A stretch of 64,000 nt of DNA from Mycolicibacterium nivoides (GCF_003855255.1 NZ_CP034072.1:3693875-3757874), one strand, 5' to 3'; counted from the stretch's first letter, positions 42,469 to 53,246 are shown. Numbers and translations are program-made. The notes: generated from the letters alone by a model not told the origin.

Positions 42469-42852
42469 GTGGGAGTTTGGGGTCCGGGGAATTTCGACAG
42501 CGACACCGTGGCCGACGGGCTGGGGGATCTGACGGGTCGGATCATCGACGAGATCGCCGAGCAGTTCGACGGCGCGTCCGACGATTCCGCACTGGAGCCG
42601 GACGAGTGGGGCGGGGCGATGGTGCCCGCCTGGCTCGAGATCCTGATCGACATCGTCGAACCTCAACGGGTCGGTGCGACGTTTCCTTCGGTGGCGGTGC
42701 TCAGCGATTGGCGTGATCGGTACATGCGCGTGTGGGACGAGTACATCGACGAGCTCGATCCGGATGACGAGTACAAAGTCGAACGGCGTGCGGTGCTCGT
42801 CGGCACCTTCGAGCGGGCCATCGCGCTGGCCGCCGCGCGCGAACGGGACTAG
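42469..42852 (+). CDS. DUF4259 family protein
   Basis: This is an acidic cytoplasmic protein of 127 residues. It begins with the family signature MGVWGPGNFDSDTVADGL, then a helical stretch with WDEYIDELDPDDEYKVERRAVLVGTFERAI. An excellent AGGAGG precedes the GTG. Family function is unknown. It converges on the sterol-carrier-like gene, and the two stop codons overlap by 4 nt. Confidence 0.82.
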   Translation: MGVWGPGNFDSDTVADGLGDLTGRIIDEIAEQFDGASDDSALEPDEWGGAMVPAWLEILIDIVEPQRVGATFPSVAVLSDWRDRYMRVWDEYIDELDPDDEYKVERRAVLVGTFERAIALAAARERD

Positions 42853-43238
42853 GCGATCCCCAGCGGCACCAGGGGTAGCCAGCGGGCCACCTCGCCGGCC
42901 CGCGATCCCGACATCTGCACCGCGGCACCGGCGTCGTCCAGATCGAGCAGCCCAGTAGCCAGCAGCAGCCAGGTGCGGGGATCGGTTTCCACGACGTTGG
43001 GCGGGTTTCCCCGGGTGTGGCGGGGCCCTTCGATGCACTGCACCGCGACGAAGGGCGGCACCCTCACCTCGACGCTGGCGCCTGGTGCCAACGCTGCCAG
43101 GGTGCGCGCGGTCAGCCGGACGGCTTCGGCCAGCTCGGCGCGGGCGGGTTCGGCATCGGTGGGTTCCCGTAGCCAGTCGGCCACGGCGGCGACCACTGCC
43201 CTGGTCTTTTGCGGATCTACACTGCCTCGCGCGGCCAT
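42849..43238 (-). CDS. SCP2-like sterol-carrier family protein
   Basis: This is a cytoplasmic protein of 129 residues, the same length as I recall for Rv0807. It starts MAARGSVDPQKTRAVVAAVADWLREP. The core has VEVRVPPFVAVQCIEGPRHTRGNPPNVVETDPRTWLLLATG, typical of the mycobacterial sterol-carrier-like family in which a hydrophobic pocket may hold lipids. The start overlaps the upstream region of the divergent Mce gene, with only 18 bp between the two starts. Confidence 0.82.
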   Translation of the reverse strand: MAARGSVDPQKTRAVVAAVADWLREPTDAEPARAELAEAVRLTARTLAALAPGASVEVRVPPFVAVQCIEGPRHTRGNPPNVVETDPRTWLLLATGLLDLDDAGAAVQMSGSRAGEVARWLPLVPLGIA

Positions 43239-43256
43239 GCCATAGAGTCTCGCAAA

Positions 43257-44462
43257 GTGTTTGCCGATCACCGTAATCCGCCGTATCGCATGGCCGGTGC
43301 AGTGCTCTTGGCGATCCTCGCGCTCGCATTCGGGTTGATCGTGGCGCAGTTCCGGGGCGCTTTCGAACCCAAGACCCCGCTGACTCTGCTCGCCTCGCGA
43401 GCGGGCCTGGTTCTCGATCCTGGTTCGAAGGTGACCTACAACGGGGTTCCGATCGGCCGGGTGGCCGCGGTGAGCGCCGACGGTAACCCGGTCCGGGCCC
43501 TGGTGCGGCTCGACATCAACCCGAAGTACATGGACCTCCTGCCGGCCAACGTCCAGACCTCGATCCAGGCGACCACGGTGTTCGGCAACAAATACGTCGC
43601 CTTCACCTCACCGGAACACCCGAGCCCGCAACGGGTTTCGAGCTCCACCCAGCTCGACGTCACGGCGGTCACCACCGAGTTCAACAGTTTGTTCGAGACC
43701 ATCACCGCCATCACCGAACAGGTCGACCCGATCAAGCTGAACCAGGCCTTGTCGGCCACCGCCGAGGCGTTGACCGGGCTGGGAAGTGCGTTCGGGCAGT
43801 CGCTGGCCGACGGCAACGCGATCCTCGACGATGTGAACCCGCGCATGCCCGCGCTGCGCCACGACATCACCGCCCTGGCCGATCTCGGCGAACGCTATGC
43901 GGCGGCCGGACCCGACCTGTTCGACGGCCTGGCCGACGCCGCTCGCAGTGCCGCCACCTTCAACTCCCAGCGCGGTCACCTCGACGCCGCGCTGATCGCG
44001 GCGATCGGCTTCGCCGGGACCGGTTCCGACATCCTCGTGCGCGGCGGCCCGTATCTGCAGCGTGGCGCGCAGGATCTGATCCCGACGTCCAAACTGTTCG
44101 ACGACTATCAGGGGCAGCTGTTCTGCACCATCCGCAACTACCACGACGTAGCGCCCGCCTTCTATGCGACGTTCGGCGGCGACAACGGATATTCGTTCGA
44201 CAGCACGGGGACCCTGTCGAGCATCGGCGTGGGCAACGCCTACGTGTATCCGGACAACTTGCCTCGGGTCAACGCCAAGGGCGGGCCCGAGGGCAAGCCC
44301 GGCTGCTGGAAGCCGATCACCAAGGACCTGTGGCCTGCGCCGTATCTGGTGATGGACACCGGCCTGTCCATCGCGCCGTACAACCATGTCGAACTCGGCT
44401 CGCCGATCTTCACCGACTACGTCTGGGGACGGCAGATCGGTGAGCCCACGATCAACCCGTGA
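43257..44462 (+). CDS. Orphan Mce-family protein (MceA/lipid-transfer type)
   Basis: This is a cell-envelope protein of 401 residues. An N-terminal membrane anchor (about 12-36) precedes an MlaD/Mce domain (about 42-118: TLLASRAGLVLDPGSKVTYNGVPIGRVAAVSADG). A long helical stretch follows (about 130-260) and then a Cys-containing C-terminal region (GQLFCTIRNYHDV and PGCWKPITKD). Mce proteins form hexameric tubes that carry lipids to YrbE-type permeases. Here no yrbE or other mce gene is adjacent, so it is a lone subunit. The GTG follows TAGAGT by 8 nt, so the message may be nearly leaderless. Confidence 0.88.
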   Translation: MFADHRNPPYRMAGAVLLAILALAFGLIVAQFRGAFEPKTPLTLLASRAGLVLDPGSKVTYNGVPIGRVAAVSADGNPVRALVRLDINPKYMDLLPANVQTSIQATTVFGNKYVAFTSPEHPSPQRVSSSTQLDVTAVTTEFNSLFETITAITEQVDPIKLNQALSATAEALTGLGSAFGQSLADGNAILDDVNPRMPALRHDITALADLGERYAAAGPDLFDGLADAARSAATFNSQRGHLDAALIAAIGFAGTGSDILVRGGPYLQRGAQDLIPTSKLFDDYQGQLFCTIRNYHDVAPAFYATFGGDNGYSFDSTGTLSSIGVGNAYVYPDNLPRVNAKGGPEGKPGCWKPITKDLWPAPYLVMDTGLSIAPYNHVELGSPIFTDYVWGRQIGEPTINP

Positions 44463-44544
44463 CCGCTCTACGATCTTGACCGGGAGCGGTCTTTGCGCGA
44501 AAAGGGGATTTGTGAACGCGTCGCCGGGACAAGAAGGCTGATCG

Positions 44545-45813
44545 ATGCCTAAACGCGCAGTACCGGCGAGCCCTGAGCAGCCCGCAGCCTGGCCCCCCGC
44601 GCTTCCCGCATGGCGCGCCGTCGGCCTGTCGCTCGCACCGATCGGAGCCGCGGCCTTCAACGGGGTGGCCGGCCTGTGCGCCGCGGCCATCGCCGCCGTG
44701 TTGGTCTTCGCGTTCGCCCGCCTGCACCGCAACGCACCGCAGTCGGTGTCGACGGGCGATCTGGTCGCCTCCACCGTGGGTCCGGCCGCCGGGCGGTTCA
44801 CCAGCCTCATCCAGCTGGCGGCCTATGTGCTGCTGGGTGTGGGCGCCGCGCTCACGCTCGCGCTACAGCCGTTGACCGGGGCACCGGATCTGGAGACCGC
44901 GCTGGCCGGCTGGTGGTGGCCCGGCTGGTCGGTGGCGGTGGTGGTCATCGCCGGCGCGGTGGTGGCCTACCTGCCGACGCGGGCGGTGGGGGCGACAGCC
45001 GCCGCGCTGGCCGGTGTGGGCCTGCTGGTTTTCCTCTACCTGGCGCTGGCGATCATGGCACGCGTGGCCTCGGGTACGCCTCCGGTCCAGTTCGGCGGGC
45101 CCACGCCGGTCAATTCGGTGCTGCTGGTGACGGCGGCAGCCATTCCGCTCGGCCTGGGGTTGGTGGGATTCGAGGCCGCGACCGTGGTCAGTGGCCGCCT
45201 TGAGTCGGTGGCGCGCCCCGTGGGCGCCGCGGTCGGGATCACGGCGCTGGTCGCGGTCGCCCTCCTGCTGGCCGCCAACATCGGAGCGACCGGCGGGTTC
45301 CACCCCACCGCCGCGAACCTCCCGCTGATCGTCTCCCGGTTCTACTCGGATGCCGGGTTCTACTGGTTCACCACCGGGGCGTTGTGCCTGGGATCGGCCG
45401 CGGTGCTGGCCCTGATGTGGGCGGCCACCCGGGTCGCGGGACGATTGTTCGGTTCCGGTCCGGAGGTGGCGATCCTGGTTCCCGCGGTGATGTGTGTGCT
45501 GGCCGTCGCGTTCAGCCGGTTTCAGGATTACATCAGCAGACTGCAGGTAGCGGTCCCGGCACTGCTCCTTCTGGTGGTCTATGTGCTTGTCACGGAGGCT
45601 AATTCGCGTATCGAAGGGTCCGCGGCGGCACAGCAGGCGCCGCGGGTGATCCTGACCGTGGTGGTGGTCTGCGTGGTGTTGATCCCCCTGCGGGTCACCA
45701 GTTTTGCGCTACCCACGTTGTGGCCGCTGGCCGCTACGGCTGCGATCCTCGCGCTGGCAGCGGTGTTGGCGCGGCTTGGAAGGCCAGCGCAGCCAGCGCC
45801 CCCGCCTCATTGA
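44545..45813 (+). CDS. APC-superfamily-like amino acid permease
   Basis: This is an integral membrane protein of 422 residues with about twelve hydrophobic segments. The N-terminal half has the APC-like arrangement with APIGAAAFNGVAGL and TGDLVASTVGPAAGRF. The segment AAAIPLGLGLVGFEAATVVSGRLESV resembles the GFE region found in helix 6 of amino acid transporters. Overall conservation of signatures is weak, so substrate cannot be named. The last 80 bp overlap the convergent CPBP protease gene. Confidence 0.72.
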   Translation: MPKRAVPASPEQPAAWPPALPAWRAVGLSLAPIGAAAFNGVAGLCAAAIAAVLVFAFARLHRNAPQSVSTGDLVASTVGPAAGRFTSLIQLAAYVLLGVGAALTLALQPLTGAPDLETALAGWWWPGWSVAVVVIAGAVVAYLPTRAVGATAAALAGVGLLVFLYLALAIMARVASGTPPVQFGGPTPVNSVLLVTAAAIPLGLGLVGFEAATVVSGRLESVARPVGAAVGITALVAVALLLAANIGATGGFHPTAANLPLIVSRFYSDAGFYWFTTGALCLGSAAVLALMWAATRVAGRLFGSGPEVAILVPAVMCVLAVAFSRFQDYISRLQVAVPALLLLVVYVLVTEANSRIEGSAAAQQAPRVILTVVVVCVVLIPLRVTSFALPTLWPLAATAAILALAAVLARLGRPAQPAPPPH

Positions 45814-46384
45814 TCGCCAGGTGAGCCAGCATCGGCGCGGCCAGACTCGCCGAGCGCTGCGCAAGCCAACCGAACGCCCACCCGGCGACCCCGGTGGCCA
45901 GGACAGTCGGGAGCACGGGCTGGCCCGCGGCACGGGCGTCGGGGATGTGTGACAGCCCGAAAGCGGTGGCCTGCAATGCCTGACCGCCCACCGGACCGAA
46001 TGCTTCGGCGCCGACCTTGCCCAGCGCACCGCGGAAGGCGGCCTCCTCCGGCCAGACGGTCCCGAGCGGGATCCGCAGCGCCAGCCAGCGGCCGGGCGCT
46101 GCGGGCAGGACCTTGCGGCGCATCCCGGTGCGGACCACCGGCACCGCCGAGGTTGCCGCCACGCCTGCACTCACCGCGGTCGCTGCCGCCGCCCCCAGTC
46201 GCAGGCCCGACCACAGCGCCGGGGGTAGCAGCCCCGGCCGGGCGCTCGTTCCCACCATCAGCACGCTGCCGAGCGCCGCCCGCACCAGCGGCTGCCAACG
46301 GGCCGGCAACCGGGGGTCGATCAGGCCGTTCCACGCGACCAGGCCCACAGCCAGCGCGACCGCGCGAATCCGGCTGGTGGACAT
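45734..46384 (-). CDS. CPBP-family intramembrane metalloprotease
   Basis: This is a membrane protein of 216 residues of the CAAX-protease and bacteriocin-processing family. The active-site motifs are present in order: EEAAFRG (about residues 112-118), a His in FGLSHIP, and HLAINEAG near the C-terminus. ATG 46384 overlaps the stop of the upstream hydrolase gene (TGATG), so it belongs to the purL transcript. Its 3' end overlaps the convergent permease gene by 80 bp. The role is unknown. Confidence 0.82.
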   Translation of the reverse strand: MSTSRIRAVALAVGLVAWNGLIDPRLPARWQPLVRAALGSVLMVGTSARPGLLPPALWSGLRLGAAAATAVSAGVAATSAVPVVRTGMRRKVLPAAPGRWLALRIPLGTVWPEEAAFRGALGKVGAEAFGPVGGQALQATAFGLSHIPDARAAGQPVLPTVLATGVAGWAFGWLAQRSASLAAPMLAHLAINEAGALAALAFQAAPTPLPARGSQP

Positions 46385-48111
46385 CAGTATTCGGGCCCGT
46401 TGTTGGCCTCGGTCTTTTCCAGCGCCACGCGGATCCGCTCCGTGTCCTCCGGTGTCCACCCCTCCGGTGGCGCCACCGCCGCCCAGCCGTCGAGCACCGA
46501 TTGGCCGTAGTTGTGCCCGTGTCCGGCCGGGACGCTCGACGCGTTGGTGATGTCGGCGGCCACCTGCCAGAACGTGATGATCGGGTACCAGCGCATCGAG
46601 GCGGTGCGGTCCGTCCCGGGCGGTTCGACCAGCCAATCCGGTTCGGAGAACAGCAGATCCGTCGACCACCAGATGATGGGGTCCGACGGGTGCTGCAGGA
46701 ACAGGACCCGGGTGCCCCCCCACGGAGCTGCGGTGTCCTCGGCGATCTCGGCGGCGTTCGCGGCCTCGGAGAACCGCACGGTACGGCCGTTGTCATAGCT
46801 GGGTCGTGCTTGCGGTGTGCCCGGGTCGCGGCGCGCGGTCAGGCCGCGCCACAGCGGGCTGGCATTGGGCGGGCCCACCCACAGCACCGAGGAGAAGCCC
46901 ATCCGCGAGATGTCGGGGAGCCAGCTGAATGCGCCCTGTCCACCCATCGATCCCAAGCTCTCCCCGTAGAGCACCAGGTGGGGGCGATGGTCGGGGGGTA
47001 GCTGCGCCCATCGCGCTTGGATCGCGTCGATCATCAGCCGTCCGGTCTTCATGGACTTCTCCCGGTCACCCATGAACGAAATCCAGCTCGGCAGATAGGA
47101 ATACTGCATACCGACCATCGCGGTGTCGCCGTTGTACATCAGCTCCAGGGCGCGGGCGGCCACCGGATTCACCCAGCCGGTGCCGGTGGTGGGGACGATG
47201 ACCAGCAGCTTGCGATCGAAGGCGTGGGTGCGCTCAAGCTCGCTGAGCAGCACCGCGACCCGCTGATCGTCGGAGTCGGCGGTGTGCAGCCCGGCATACA
47301 CCCGGATCGGTTCCCTGGCCGGCGCACCGTTGAGCTTTTCGAGCTCGGCGGGACGCGGGCCGCTCGCCACGAAGTTGCGACCCTGGAAGCCCAGCGAATC
47401 CCATGCCGCGAATGAGGCTGGGCTGCCTGACCTTTCAGGTTCGGTCGGTTGGCTGACGCCCTCGCGGGTGGTGGAGTTCTGCGGCTGGAACACCCGGCTC
47501 GCCCCGGCCAGGAAGCCGCGGTAGGCCACGCCGTTGACGAGCATGACGACCAGCACCACCACGATCGCGGTCCCGATGAACTGGGCCACCTCCCGGTGCA
47601 GATGCCAGCGCCGGATGAACCACCTGGCCAGCAGTCGCACGATGTCGCGGAGCAACCGTGCCGTGGCGATCAGCGCGGCGCCCACCGCGACAGCGATGAT
47701 CAGGGTGCGCAGGTAGCCCAGCGTGGCAGGGCCTTCCATGCCCATCAACGCCGAGACCTGCCGTTGCCAGGCCGCGGCGGGGATCAGCATCAGCACGCAC
47801 GCCGCGATGGCGCCGGTCACGACGAGCGCCTTCAGCCAGTACAACGTCCGCTTCGACGGAGGCCACCAGGTGCGGTTGCGTAACCCGAAGCGGTACAGCG
47901 CCTTTCCGAGCAGGAGACCGATGCCGTAGCCGATGGCGGCATTGATGCCGCCGATCAACCCGGCGAACAGCCAGTCGCGCGGCAGCAGCGACGGGGTCAG
48001 CGAGAGACAGAAGAACAGGGCTCCGACGGCGATGCCTGCGAAGTCCAGTCGCACCAGGCTCCAGGCCCAGCGCAGCAGAGGATGACGTTCGTTGGAGGCT
48101 TTCGCCGTCAC
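46384..48111 (-). CDS. Membrane-anchored alpha/beta-hydrolase family protein
   Basis: This is a 575-residue protein. Four to five transmembrane segments (about 22-42, 47-68, 90-112, 130-150 and 182-205) lead to a C-terminal alpha/beta-hydrolase domain (about 225-560). The nucleophile elbow GESLGSMGG is present. WVGPPNAS and [13 protein letters not shown] are characteristic of the Abhydrolase_9 family. The substrate is unknown; location suggests a lipid or envelope ester. GTG 48111 overlaps the purL stop (GTGA), and the next gene overlaps by TGATG. Confidence 0.85.
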   Translation of the reverse strand: MTAKASNERHPLLRWAWSLVRLDFAGIAVGALFFCLSLTPSLLPRDWLFAGLIGGINAAIGYGIGLLLGKALYRFGLRNRTWWPPSKRTLYWLKALVVTGAIAACVLMLIPAAAWQRQVSALMGMEGPATLGYLRTLIIAVAVGAALIATARLLRDIVRLLARWFIRRWHLHREVAQFIGTAIVVVLVVMLVNGVAYRGFLAGASRVFQPQNSTTREGVSQPTEPERSGSPASFAAWDSLGFQGRNFVASGPRPAELEKLNGAPAREPIRVYAGLHTADSDDQRVAVLLSELERTHAFDRKLLVIVPTTGTGWVNPVAARALELMYNGDTAMVGMQYSYLPSWISFMGDREKSMKTGRLMIDAIQARWAQLPPDHRPHLVLYGESLGSMGGQGAFSWLPDISRMGFSSVLWVGPPNASPLWRGLTARRDPGTPQARPSYDNGRTVRFSEAANAAEIAEDTAAPWGGTRVLFLQHPSDPIIWWSTDLLFSEPDWLVEPPGTDRTASMRWYPIITFWQVAADITNASSVPAGHGHNYGQSVLDGWAAVAPPEGWTPEDTERIRVALEKTEANNGPEY

Positions 48112-50438
48112 CCGAACAGCCCGGGCAGCACGCCCTCCGACGTACTCCGTAGCTCCGCGAGGGTGATGCTGAACTGCCCCTGGACCTCGATCGCGGGTTC
48201 TCCGCCTTCTGGCCCCTGGTCTACGACGCCGACCCGGGTGACCGGCAGGTCCCTGGCCTCACACATCGACCGGAACCGGCTCTCCTCGGTGCGCGGCACG
48301 GCCACCAGCACCCGGCCCGCGGACTCCGAGAACAGGAAGACAAAGGGATCGATGCCCTCCGGCAGATCCTCCGGAAGGATGATCCGGCAACCGGTTTCAC
48401 CGGCCAGCGCGGCCTCCACCACGGCCTGGATCAGCCCGCCCTCGGACAGGTCGTGCGCCGCGGAGATCAGTCCGTCGCGCGAGGCCGCGGTCAGCACCTC
48501 GGCCAGCAGCTTCTCGCGGTCCAGGTCCACCTTCGGCGGAACCCCACCCAGGTGATCGCCGGTGACCTGGGCCCAGACCGACCCGTCGAACTCGTCGTGG
48601 GTGTCCCCGAGCAGCAGCAGCGTCTCACCCGGTTCGGTGCCCAGCCCGGTGGGGATGCGTCGCTTCACGTCGTCGATCACGCCGAGCACGCCCACCACCG
48701 GGGTCGGCAGGATCGCCGTGGAGCCGGTCTGGTTGTAGAAGCTGACGTTGCCTCCGGTCACCGGGATGCCCAGGGCGGCACAGCCATCGGCGAGTCCGCG
48801 GACGGCCTGGCTGAACTGCCACATCACACCCGGGTCTTCGGGCGACCCGAAGTTGAGGCAGTTGGTCACCGCGACCGGGGTGGCCCCGGTGACCGCGACG
48901 TTGCGGTAGGCCTCGGCCAGCGCCAGCTGCGCGCCCGTGTAGGGGTCGAGCTGGGTGTAGCGGCCCGAGGCGTCGGTGGAGACCGCGATGCCGCGGCCGG
49001 TGCTCTCGTCGATGCGCAGGACACCGCCGTCGGCGTGCTCGGCCAGCACGGTGTTGCCGCGCACGTAGCGGTCGTACTGCTCGGTGATGAACGCCCGGCT
49101 GCACAGGTGCGGGCTGCCGATCAGTGCCAGCAGGGTGGCCTTGAGCTCGTCGCCGGTCTCGGGCCGGGGCAGTTTGGCCGAGGTATCGGCGATCAGAGCG
49201 TCCTGGCTGTCGGGGCGGGCCACCGGGCGCTGGTAGACCGGGCCCTCGTGGGCCACGGTGCGCGGCGGCACGTCGACGACGGTCTCGCCGTGCCAGGTGA
49301 TCTGCAGCCGGTCCCCGTCGGTGACCTCACCGATGACGGTGGCCAGCACCTCCCACTTGCGGCAGACCGCCATGAACGCGTCGACGTTCTCCGGCGTGAC
49401 CACGGCGCACATGCGTTCCTGGGACTCGCTGGAGAGCACCTCGGCCGGGGTCATGTCCTTGGCGCGCAGCGGCACCTGGTCCAGCTCGATGTGCATGCCG
49501 CCGTCGCCGGCCGACGCGAGTTCGGATGTGGCACAGGACAGTCCGGCACCGCCGAGGTCCTGGATGCCGACCACCAGGCCGGCCGAGTACAGCTCGAGAC
49601 AACACTCGATGAGTACCTTCTCGGTGAACGGGTCGCCCACCTGAACGCTCGGCAGCTTCTTGCGGCCCGCGCCGCTCTCGTCGCCGCTGAAGGTGTCCGA
49701 TGCCAGCACCGAGACACCGCCGATGCCGTCCAGGCCGGTGCGCGCACCGAACAGGATGATCTTGTTGCCGGTGCCCGAGGCGAATGCCAGGTGCAGGTCT
49801 TCCTTGCGCAGGGCACCCACGCACAGCGCATTGACCAGCGGGTTGCCGGCATAGGACGGGTCGAAGATCGTCTCGCCGCCGATGTTGGGCAGACCCAGCG
49901 AGTTGCCGTAGCCGCCGACACCGCGCACCACGCCGTCGAGCACGCGGCGGGTGTCGGGCGCGTCGGCCGCACCGAAGCGCAGCTGGTCCATGACCGCGAC
50001 CGGGCGGGCGCCCATCGCCATGATGTCGCGCACGATGCCGCCGACGCCGGTGGCCGCACCCTGGTAGGGCTCGACGTAGGACGGGTGGTTGTGGGACTCG
50101 ACCTTGAAGGTGACGGCCCAGCCGTCGCCGATGTCGACGACGCCGGCGTTCTCACCGATGCCGGCCAGCATGCCGGCGCGCATCTCGTCGGTGGTGGTCT
50201 CACCGAAGTAGCGCAGGTGCACCTTCGAGGACTTGTAGGAGCAGTGTTCGCTCCACATCACCGAGTACATGGCCAGCTCGGCGTCGGTGGGGCGGCGGCC
50301 CAGGATCTCGCGAATCCGCTGGTACTCGTCGTCCTTGAGACCGAGTTCGCGGTAGGGCTGCGGCTGATCGGGGGTGGCGGCTGCCCGCTCCACAGTGTCC
50401 TGGGTCGATGTACGGCCGTGGGTGAGCTCAGACGTCAC
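48108..50438 (-). CDS. purL: Phosphoribosylformylglycinamidine synthase subunit PurL
   Basis: This is the large synthetase subunit of FGAM synthase, 776 residues, the length of the small-type PurL that works with PurQ and PurS. It uses ATP and ammonia delivered from PurQ. Signature blocks include [72 protein letters not shown] and [19 protein letters not shown]. Its GTG start is 6 nt after a -10 hexamer. purQ and purS lie 4 kb away, separated by the peroxidase-encapsulin block. Confidence 0.97.
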   Translation of the reverse strand: MTSELTHGRTSTQDTVERAAATPDQPQPYRELGLKDDEYQRIREILGRRPTDAELAMYSVMWSEHCSYKSSKVHLRYFGETTTDEMRAGMLAGIGENAGVVDIGDGWAVTFKVESHNHPSYVEPYQGAATGVGGIVRDIMAMGARPVAVMDQLRFGAADAPDTRRVLDGVVRGVGGYGNSLGLPNIGGETIFDPSYAGNPLVNALCVGALRKEDLHLAFASGTGNKIILFGARTGLDGIGGVSVLASDTFSGDESGAGRKKLPSVQVGDPFTEKVLIECCLELYSAGLVVGIQDLGGAGLSCATSELASAGDGGMHIELDQVPLRAKDMTPAEVLSSESQERMCAVVTPENVDAFMAVCRKWEVLATVIGEVTDGDRLQITWHGETVVDVPPRTVAHEGPVYQRPVARPDSQDALIADTSAKLPRPETGDELKATLLALIGSPHLCSRAFITEQYDRYVRGNTVLAEHADGGVLRIDESTGRGIAVSTDASGRYTQLDPYTGAQLALAEAYRNVAVTGATPVAVTNCLNFGSPEDPGVMWQFSQAVRGLADGCAALGIPVTGGNVSFYNQTGSTAILPTPVVGVLGVIDDVKRRIPTGLGTEPGETLLLLGDTHDEFDGSVWAQVTGDHLGGVPPKVDLDREKLLAEVLTAASRDGLISAAHDLSEGGLIQAVVEAALAGETGCRIILPEDLPEGIDPFVFLFSESAGRVLVAVPRTEESRFRSMCEARDLPVTRVGVVDQGPEGGEPAIEVQGQFSITLAELRSTSEGVLPGLFG

Positions 50439-50444
50439 GGACCT

Positions 50445-50450
50445 AGTTTA
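50445..50450 (-). promoter_or_regulatory. -10 element of leaderless purL promoter
   Basis: On the minus strand, TAAACT ends 6 nt before the purL GTG at 50438, with no SD between. This is the leaderless arrangement. Confidence 0.6.
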
Positions 50451-50559
50451 GTTGCTGCTCGCGAGTGGGCGCGGGCAGCCGCTGATGCGCCTCACCAGCA
50501 CGTGCGCCACTGTGGGCTCGGCCACACCGTTGGAGGCGTCGAAACCCGGCTGTGGACGA

Positions 50560-50907
50560 CTATCCGCCCGCGATACAGAACGCGTTGCCGGCCGGGTCTG
50601 CCAGCACGACCCAGTTGAACTCCGGACCGAAGTTGTGCCGCCCGGTCTCGCTGGCGCCCAGCCCCACCAGGCGCGCCACCTCGGCCTCCATGTCGGCCGC
50701 GTGGAAGTCGAGGTGCACGCGATTCTTGCCCGGCGTCGGATCGTCGACGTGCTGAAACCCGAGGTTGGGCCCGCTGGGCAGGTCGACGAGGACGAATTCG
50801 CCTGGGACAACGGCATTTACCGTGCCGTTGACGGCCTGCGCCCACCATTGGGCCAGCGTGTCGGGATCGGTGCAGTCGACTGTGATCATCTCCACGGAGA
50901 GTGCCAT
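50560..50907 (-). CDS. VOC-superfamily (glyoxalase-like) protein
   Basis: This is a cytoplasmic protein of 115 residues with the paired beta-alpha-beta-beta-beta plan. The N-terminal module is VEMITVDCTDPDTLAQWWAQA; the C-terminal module has NRVHLDFHAADMEAEVARLVGLGA and WVVLADPAGNAFCI. Candidate metal ligands are His and Glu in these strands. Proteins of this size have many roles, including glyoxalase and resistance. A TAGGGT lies 7 nt before the ATG. It corresponds to Rv0801. Confidence 0.85.
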   Translation of the reverse strand: MALSVEMITVDCTDPDTLAQWWAQAVNGTVNAVVPGEFVLVDLPSGPNLGFQHVDDPTPGKNRVHLDFHAADMEAEVARLVGLGASETGRHNFGPEFNWVVLADPAGNAFCIAGG

Positions 50908-50922
50908 GGCGCCGACCCTAGA

Positions 50923-52185
50923 TCAGGCCGGTGACAAGAACCCCCGCAATGCCGCCGAATAGGCTGCGACGTCCCGGGCACCCATGAACTCCCGGGCCGA
51001 ATGCATGGCGAGCTGGGCCGCTCCCACGTCGACGGTCGGGATCCCGGTGCGCGCCGATGTCATCGGCCCGATGGTGGACCCGCACGGCAGATCGGCGCGG
51101 TGCTCATAGCGTTGCAGCGGCACCCCGGCCTGGTCGCAGGCCAGGGCGAACGCCGCCGCAGTGCGGCCGTCGGTGGCGTAGCGCAGGTTGGGCTGCACCT
51201 TCAGCACGGGTCCGGCGTTGACCTCGATCAGGTGTCCGGGCTCATGACGGTCCGGATAGTTCGGATGCGTCGCGTGCGCCATGTCCCCGGAGGCCACCAT
51301 CGATCCGGCCGCCCTGCGCAGGAAGTCCTCCCGGGTGCCGCCCGCGGCGAGCACGATGCGCTCGAGCACGGTCGGCAGCAGGTCGGACTGGGCGCCGTGG
51401 TCCGAGGTCGAGCCGACCTCCTCGTGGTCGAACAGCGCCAGCACCGGCACATGTGTGCCGGTACCCGCGGCCAGGAACGCCTCCAGCCCCGCGTAGCAGG
51501 TGGCCTGGTTGTCCAGCCTGGGCGCGCTGACGAACTCCCCCTCGGCGCCGGTGATCGCCGACGGCGTCAGGTCGTGGGTCATCAGGTCGAACCCCAGTAC
51601 ATCCGCCTCGGTGACACCGGCCCGCTCGGCGACGTATCCGACGAAGGACCGCGGCCGCTCCCCCAGGCCCCACACCGCGTTGACGTGGCGCTGCGGGTCG
51701 GGGCTCACGCCCTTGCGGTCCTCGGAGAGGTGGATGGCGAGCTGGGGCACGCGCAGGATCGGATCGTCGATCCGGATCAGCCGGTGTTCGATCCGGTTGC
51801 CGTCGCGGACCGAGAGCCGGCCGCTGATCCCGAGGTCGCGGTCCAACCACGAGTTCAGCCAGGCCCCGCCGTAGGGCTGCAGTGCGACCACCTGCCAGCC
51901 GGCGACGACGCGATCGGGGTGCTGTTTGACCCGGAGGTTGGGGCTGTCGGTGTGGCCGCCGACGACCCGGAACGGTGCAGCCGGGTCTGTTCCCTCGGTA
52001 TTCCAGGCCACCAGCGAGCCCGCCCGCACCGTGAAGAACTTGCCCGGGGTCGCCGGCCAGCCGTCGGTTTCGGCCAGCTCGGTGAATCCCGCGTCGCGCA
52101 AGCGTTGCGCCGCGGTGGCGCAGACATGGAACGGAGACGGTGACGCGTCGATGAACTCGCACAGGCTCTTGGCGCTTGCTGGCAT
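50923..52185 (-). CDS. pepC: M18-family aminopeptidase PepC
   Basis: This is a cytoplasmic metallo-aminopeptidase of 420 residues, aspartyl-aminopeptidase type. The dinuclear zinc ligands appear in [12 protein letters not shown] (His), [14 protein letters not shown] (Asp), [16 protein letters not shown] (Glu) and the C-terminal QLAMHSARE (His). ATG 52185 gives [21 protein letters not shown], the family N-terminus. It lies next to, and divergent from, the encapsulin operon, as with Rv0800. Confidence 0.93.
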   Translation of the reverse strand: MPASAKSLCEFIDASPSPFHVCATAAQRLRDAGFTELAETDGWPATPGKFFTVRAGSLVAWNTEGTDPAAPFRVVGGHTDSPNLRVKQHPDRVVAGWQVVALQPYGGAWLNSWLDRDLGISGRLSVRDGNRIEHRLIRIDDPILRVPQLAIHLSEDRKGVSPDPQRHVNAVWGLGERPRSFVGYVAERAGVTEADVLGFDLMTHDLTPSAITGAEGEFVSAPRLDNQATCYAGLEAFLAAGTGTHVPVLALFDHEEVGSTSDHGAQSDLLPTVLERIVLAAGGTREDFLRRAAGSMVASGDMAHATHPNYPDRHEPGHLIEVNAGPVLKVQPNLRYATDGRTAAAFALACDQAGVPLQRYEHRADLPCGSTIGPMTSARTGIPTVDVGAAQLAMHSAREFMGARDVAAYSAALRGFLSPA

Positions 52186-52223
52186 CTTTTCATCTTGACC
52201 GGCGAACCGGCCGCGGGTGTCGG

Positions 52224-52229
52224 TAGGGT
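52224..52229 (+). promoter_or_regulatory. -10 element of leaderless DyP-encapsulin promoter
   Basis: TAGGGT ends 6 nt before the GTG of the peroxidase gene at 52236, consistent with a leaderless transcript. Confidence 0.5.
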
Positions 52230-52235
52230 CGGTTT

Positions 52236-53246
52236 GTGCCCGATCCGATCCCGCAGCCGGTACTGAACCTTCTTACGCGGGCGGCCATCTTCCTGGTACT
52301 GACGATCGAGGACGGCGGTGAGGAAACCGTTCACGACGTGCTGCCTGACATTTCGGGCATCGTCCGCTCGATCTGGTTCCGAGATCCGGCCAAGGAGCTG
52401 TCGCTCGTGGCCGGTATCGGTTCGGCCGCCTGGGACCGCTTGTTCACCGGACCTCGTCCGGCCGATCTGCATCCGTTCATCGCTCTGGACGGCGGCCGTC
52501 ATCAGGCCCCGTCGACCCCGGGCGACGTGTTGATGCACATCCGCGCGGACACCATGGACGTGTGCTTCCAATTGGCCGACCGGATGCTGCAGGAGTTCGG
52601 CAGCGCCGTCACGGTCGTCGACGAGGTGCACGGGTTCCAGTACTTCGACAACCGGGACCTGCTCGGCTTCGTCGACGGCACCGAGAACCCCAACGGGTCC
52701 ACCGCGGCGGCCGCCGTTCAGATCGGCGCCGAGGACCCCGATTTCGCCGGAGCCAGCTACGTGCACATCCAGAAGTACGTGCACGCGATGGCGGACTGGC
52801 GTTCGCTGTCGGTCGAGGAACAGCAGCGGGTGATCGGCCGCACCAAGCTCGACGACGTCGAAATGGCCGACGACGTCAAACCTTCCAATTCCCACATCGC
52901 GCTGAACGTCATCACCGACGAAGACGGCAACGAGCTGAAGATCGTGCGCCGCAACATGCCGTTCGGCGAACTCGGCAGCGGCGAGTTCGGCACGTACTTC
53001 ATCGGATACTCTGCGGACCCGGCCATCACCGAACGCATGCTGACCAACATGTTCATCGGTGATCCGCCCGGTAACACCGACCGGATCCTGGATTTCTCCA
53101 CCGCTGTGACCGGCGGCATGTTTTTCGTCCCCACCATCGATTTCCTCGATGATCCACCGCCGCTTCCGGTTCCGGTCGAAGAACCCGCGACGGCCAAGCA
53201 AGACACCTCCCTGGCGATCGGCAGCCTGAAAGGAATCCCGCAATGA
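52236..53246 (+). CDS. Dye-decolorizing peroxidase, encapsulin cargo
   Basis: This is a B-class DyP haem peroxidase of 336 residues. The catalytic Asp lies in GFVDGTENP, the proximal haem His in NSHIALN and the distal Arg in [10 protein letters not shown]. The C-terminal extension after about 310 is flexible and ends in an encapsulin-targeting peptide (SLAIGSLKG). The protein is therefore packed inside the nanocompartment encoded by the next gene. Stop and start overlap (ATGA). Confidence 0.95.
   Translation: MPDPIPQPVLNLLTRAAIFLVLTIEDGGEETVHDVLPDISGIVRSIWFRDPAKELSLVAGIGSAAWDRLFTGPRPADLHPFIALDGGRHQAPSTPGDVLMHIRADTMDVCFQLADRMLQEFGSAVTVVDEVHGFQYFDNRDLLGFVDGTENPNGSTAAAAVQIGAEDPDFAGASYVHIQKYVHAMADWRSLSVEEQQRVIGRTKLDDVEMADDVKPSNSHIALNVITDEDGNELKIVRRNMPFGELGSGEFGTYFIGYSADPAITERMLTNMFIGDPPGNTDRILDFSTAVTGGMFFVPTIDFLDDPPPLPVPVEEPATAKQDTSLAIGSLKGIPQ

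Noticed and set aside
48453..50618. 721-codon plus-strand ORF opposite purL
   Set aside because: Complete antisense shadow of a conserved purine gene.
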